Positions 62,801 to 64,000 of a stretch of DNA of 64,000 nt are shown here, piece by piece. The notes under the pieces are model-generated. The model was not told where the DNA came from. It was given only the letters and a program-made list of their open reading frames with translations, and made no database searches. The translations under genes were made by a program, and so were the position numbers. Source of the stretch: Orthonyx spaldingii (lineage: Eukaryota > Chordata > Aves > Passeriformes > Orthonychidae); NCBI GenBank assembly GCA_013397795.1, contig VZTJ01004171.1, positions 2,102,290 through 2,166,289 on the forward strand, read 5' to 3'. Positions within the stretch are counted from its first letter, which is position 1. Every line of letters begins with the position of its first letter.

Positions 62801-64000
62801 TGTTTTTAATAAACACCTCTGAGATGCAATCCCATCACCATCTCCTTTAAAGGCCAATGTGCAAAACACAGAGCAGGAGAGAATACCTTGCTCTATGTGA
62901 AGACTGGCACAGTGGAATGTATTCTTACAGATCACTGGTGGTCAAGAAGAGTAATTCTTCATATTGTTTTCTTGCATTAATATTACCCGAAGGCAAAAGG
63001 AAAGGAAATTAGTTTTCTTAATTGCTTTACCTCAAATGCACATTTTGTTCAATGCAGTAGCTCCTGCTTTTTTCCTTCACTGAGGCTAGACAACCCTAAA
63101 ATGTTCATGTCTACGGGCTTATTACTCAAAGTCTAGTATTTTTGTTCAGGCATTTACGCCTATATCTAAAAGACATAGGAGAAAAAAAAGTTAAAGGATT
63201 CAGCTTAGCCAATACGAGTTTAACCTGTGGTACTTCACACTGCCATTTTAATCCCTCTGAAAAATGTTACATATTTCACAGTCTGGGAAAGTCAACCATA
63301 TAAACATCAATGTGTATTAAGTAATACTATTGCCATCTATGATTCTGTTAGTTCCTTAAATGTATGTTCATTTTGTGGAGTCTGGCATCCATGTAATAAG
63401 CAGGGACTACCTAAGTACTACAAAACAGAAAGTATCAGCCTTATTATACAGTAATAATGACAGGAACAACTGCTTACATAGGCTTCAACAATTCTTTAAT
63501 AGCCTGCTCACACTGTGTAGTAGTTCCAAACAGTGGAAAGCTGAGGTAACTTGATGACTTCCATACACTGCAGCAGTGCTGAGACTGTGAACTTCTCTTG
63601 GAGAGAGAAAGACATGCAGAAGCAGAGCATGAAAAGAACAGAAGCAGGGTATAAGAACAGCTCCCCCTGAACTATTTGTTATAATTAGGAGTTAGTTATG
63701 GGACCTCTGAGTAGTTTATTTTCTTCAGATCATGTTTAAGAGCACTCAACAGACAGTCCTTCCTAAAATTCTCTCAACCCCTTTTTTTTAACAATCGTAT
63801 AGCTTTTCTGAATGTTAGAAAATCCTCTGACAATTGATGAAATCTAAAAATGCAACTAGTCATAGTGTTAAAAAAAAAAGCAAACAAAACCCACTTCCTT
63901 TTAATTGTTCAAATCAACAATTTTCTAATTTGTGGTCTATGGAAAATAGTGAGTGATTTTCCCTGGCAACTTTTTATCTTCTTTTTCTAATTTTACAGGT
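59802..64000. other. AT-rich stretch without a recognised gene
   Basis: No transposon or gene is recognised. It contains an 8-bp inverted repeat (60418-60425 with 60433-60440), A12 (61355-61366), GT-rich tracts (about 62263-62330, 62778-62813) and a 20-bp duplication. Confidence 0.6.
62518..62557 (+). repeat. 20-bp tandem duplication
   Basis: Two units, each starting CCAGATTAGTATT, at 62518-62537 and 62538-62557. The last seven bases diverge. Confidence 0.85.

Noticed and set aside
1..64000. tRNA, rRNA, CRISPR arrays, bacterial-type operons or phage genes
   Set aside because: None seen; the composition and repeats are those of a vertebrate chromosome.

Overview
The window looks like AT-rich noncoding DNA from a bird. 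The main evidence is a set of truncated CR1 LINE fragments, the dominant avian non-LTR retrotransposon, together with two endogenous-retrovirus-type LTRs. No mammalian SINE or L1 and no bacterial feature (operon, ribosome binding site, dense ORFs) is seen. A songbird (passerine) is my guess from the look of the larger LTR, but I could not check this. No complete protein-coding gene is supported. The longest open frames are CR1 remnants, low-complexity artefacts or reads through assembly Ns.

Layout. 1-760 is a GC-richer block with a possible short GT-AG intron on the minus strand. 761-4200 is AT-rich filler. 4205-4940 is a plus-strand CR1 with an internal deletion. 4941-12964 is unannotated and holds homopolymers and weak exon-like segments. 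12965-13750 is a degraded plus-strand CR1. 15845-16598 is a better preserved CR1 of another subfamily. 19173-20657 is an LTR element with a 5-bp target-site duplication, interrupted by 642 Ns (19632-20273). 23831-24100 is a small candidate solo LTR with CCAAT and TATA boxes. 34900-35907 is a long minus-strand CR1 immediately followed by a plus-strand CR1 piece (35911-36037). From 36044 to the end, about 28 kb, I recognise no transposon, only microsatellites (a TG tract at 44415-44467, a 46-base A run at 51545-51590), short tandem duplications, GT- or AC-rich tracts and a hairpin.

How it fits together. The window is probably intergenic or intronic. Its only recognisable proteins are fossils of the CR1 ORF2 reverse-transcriptase polyprotein. 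Several exon-like segments (open frame, good acceptor, good donor) are listed at low confidence, because segments of this kind are expected by chance in 64 kb read on two strands. I found no convincing new biological system. The most useful leads are the LTR around the gap (solo LTR versus hidden provirus, paired hairpins, GC-rich 15-bp repeats), the 270-bp LTR with an intact-looking promoter, the opposed CR1 pair, and six copies of TTTTTAATAAA, all on the plus strand.
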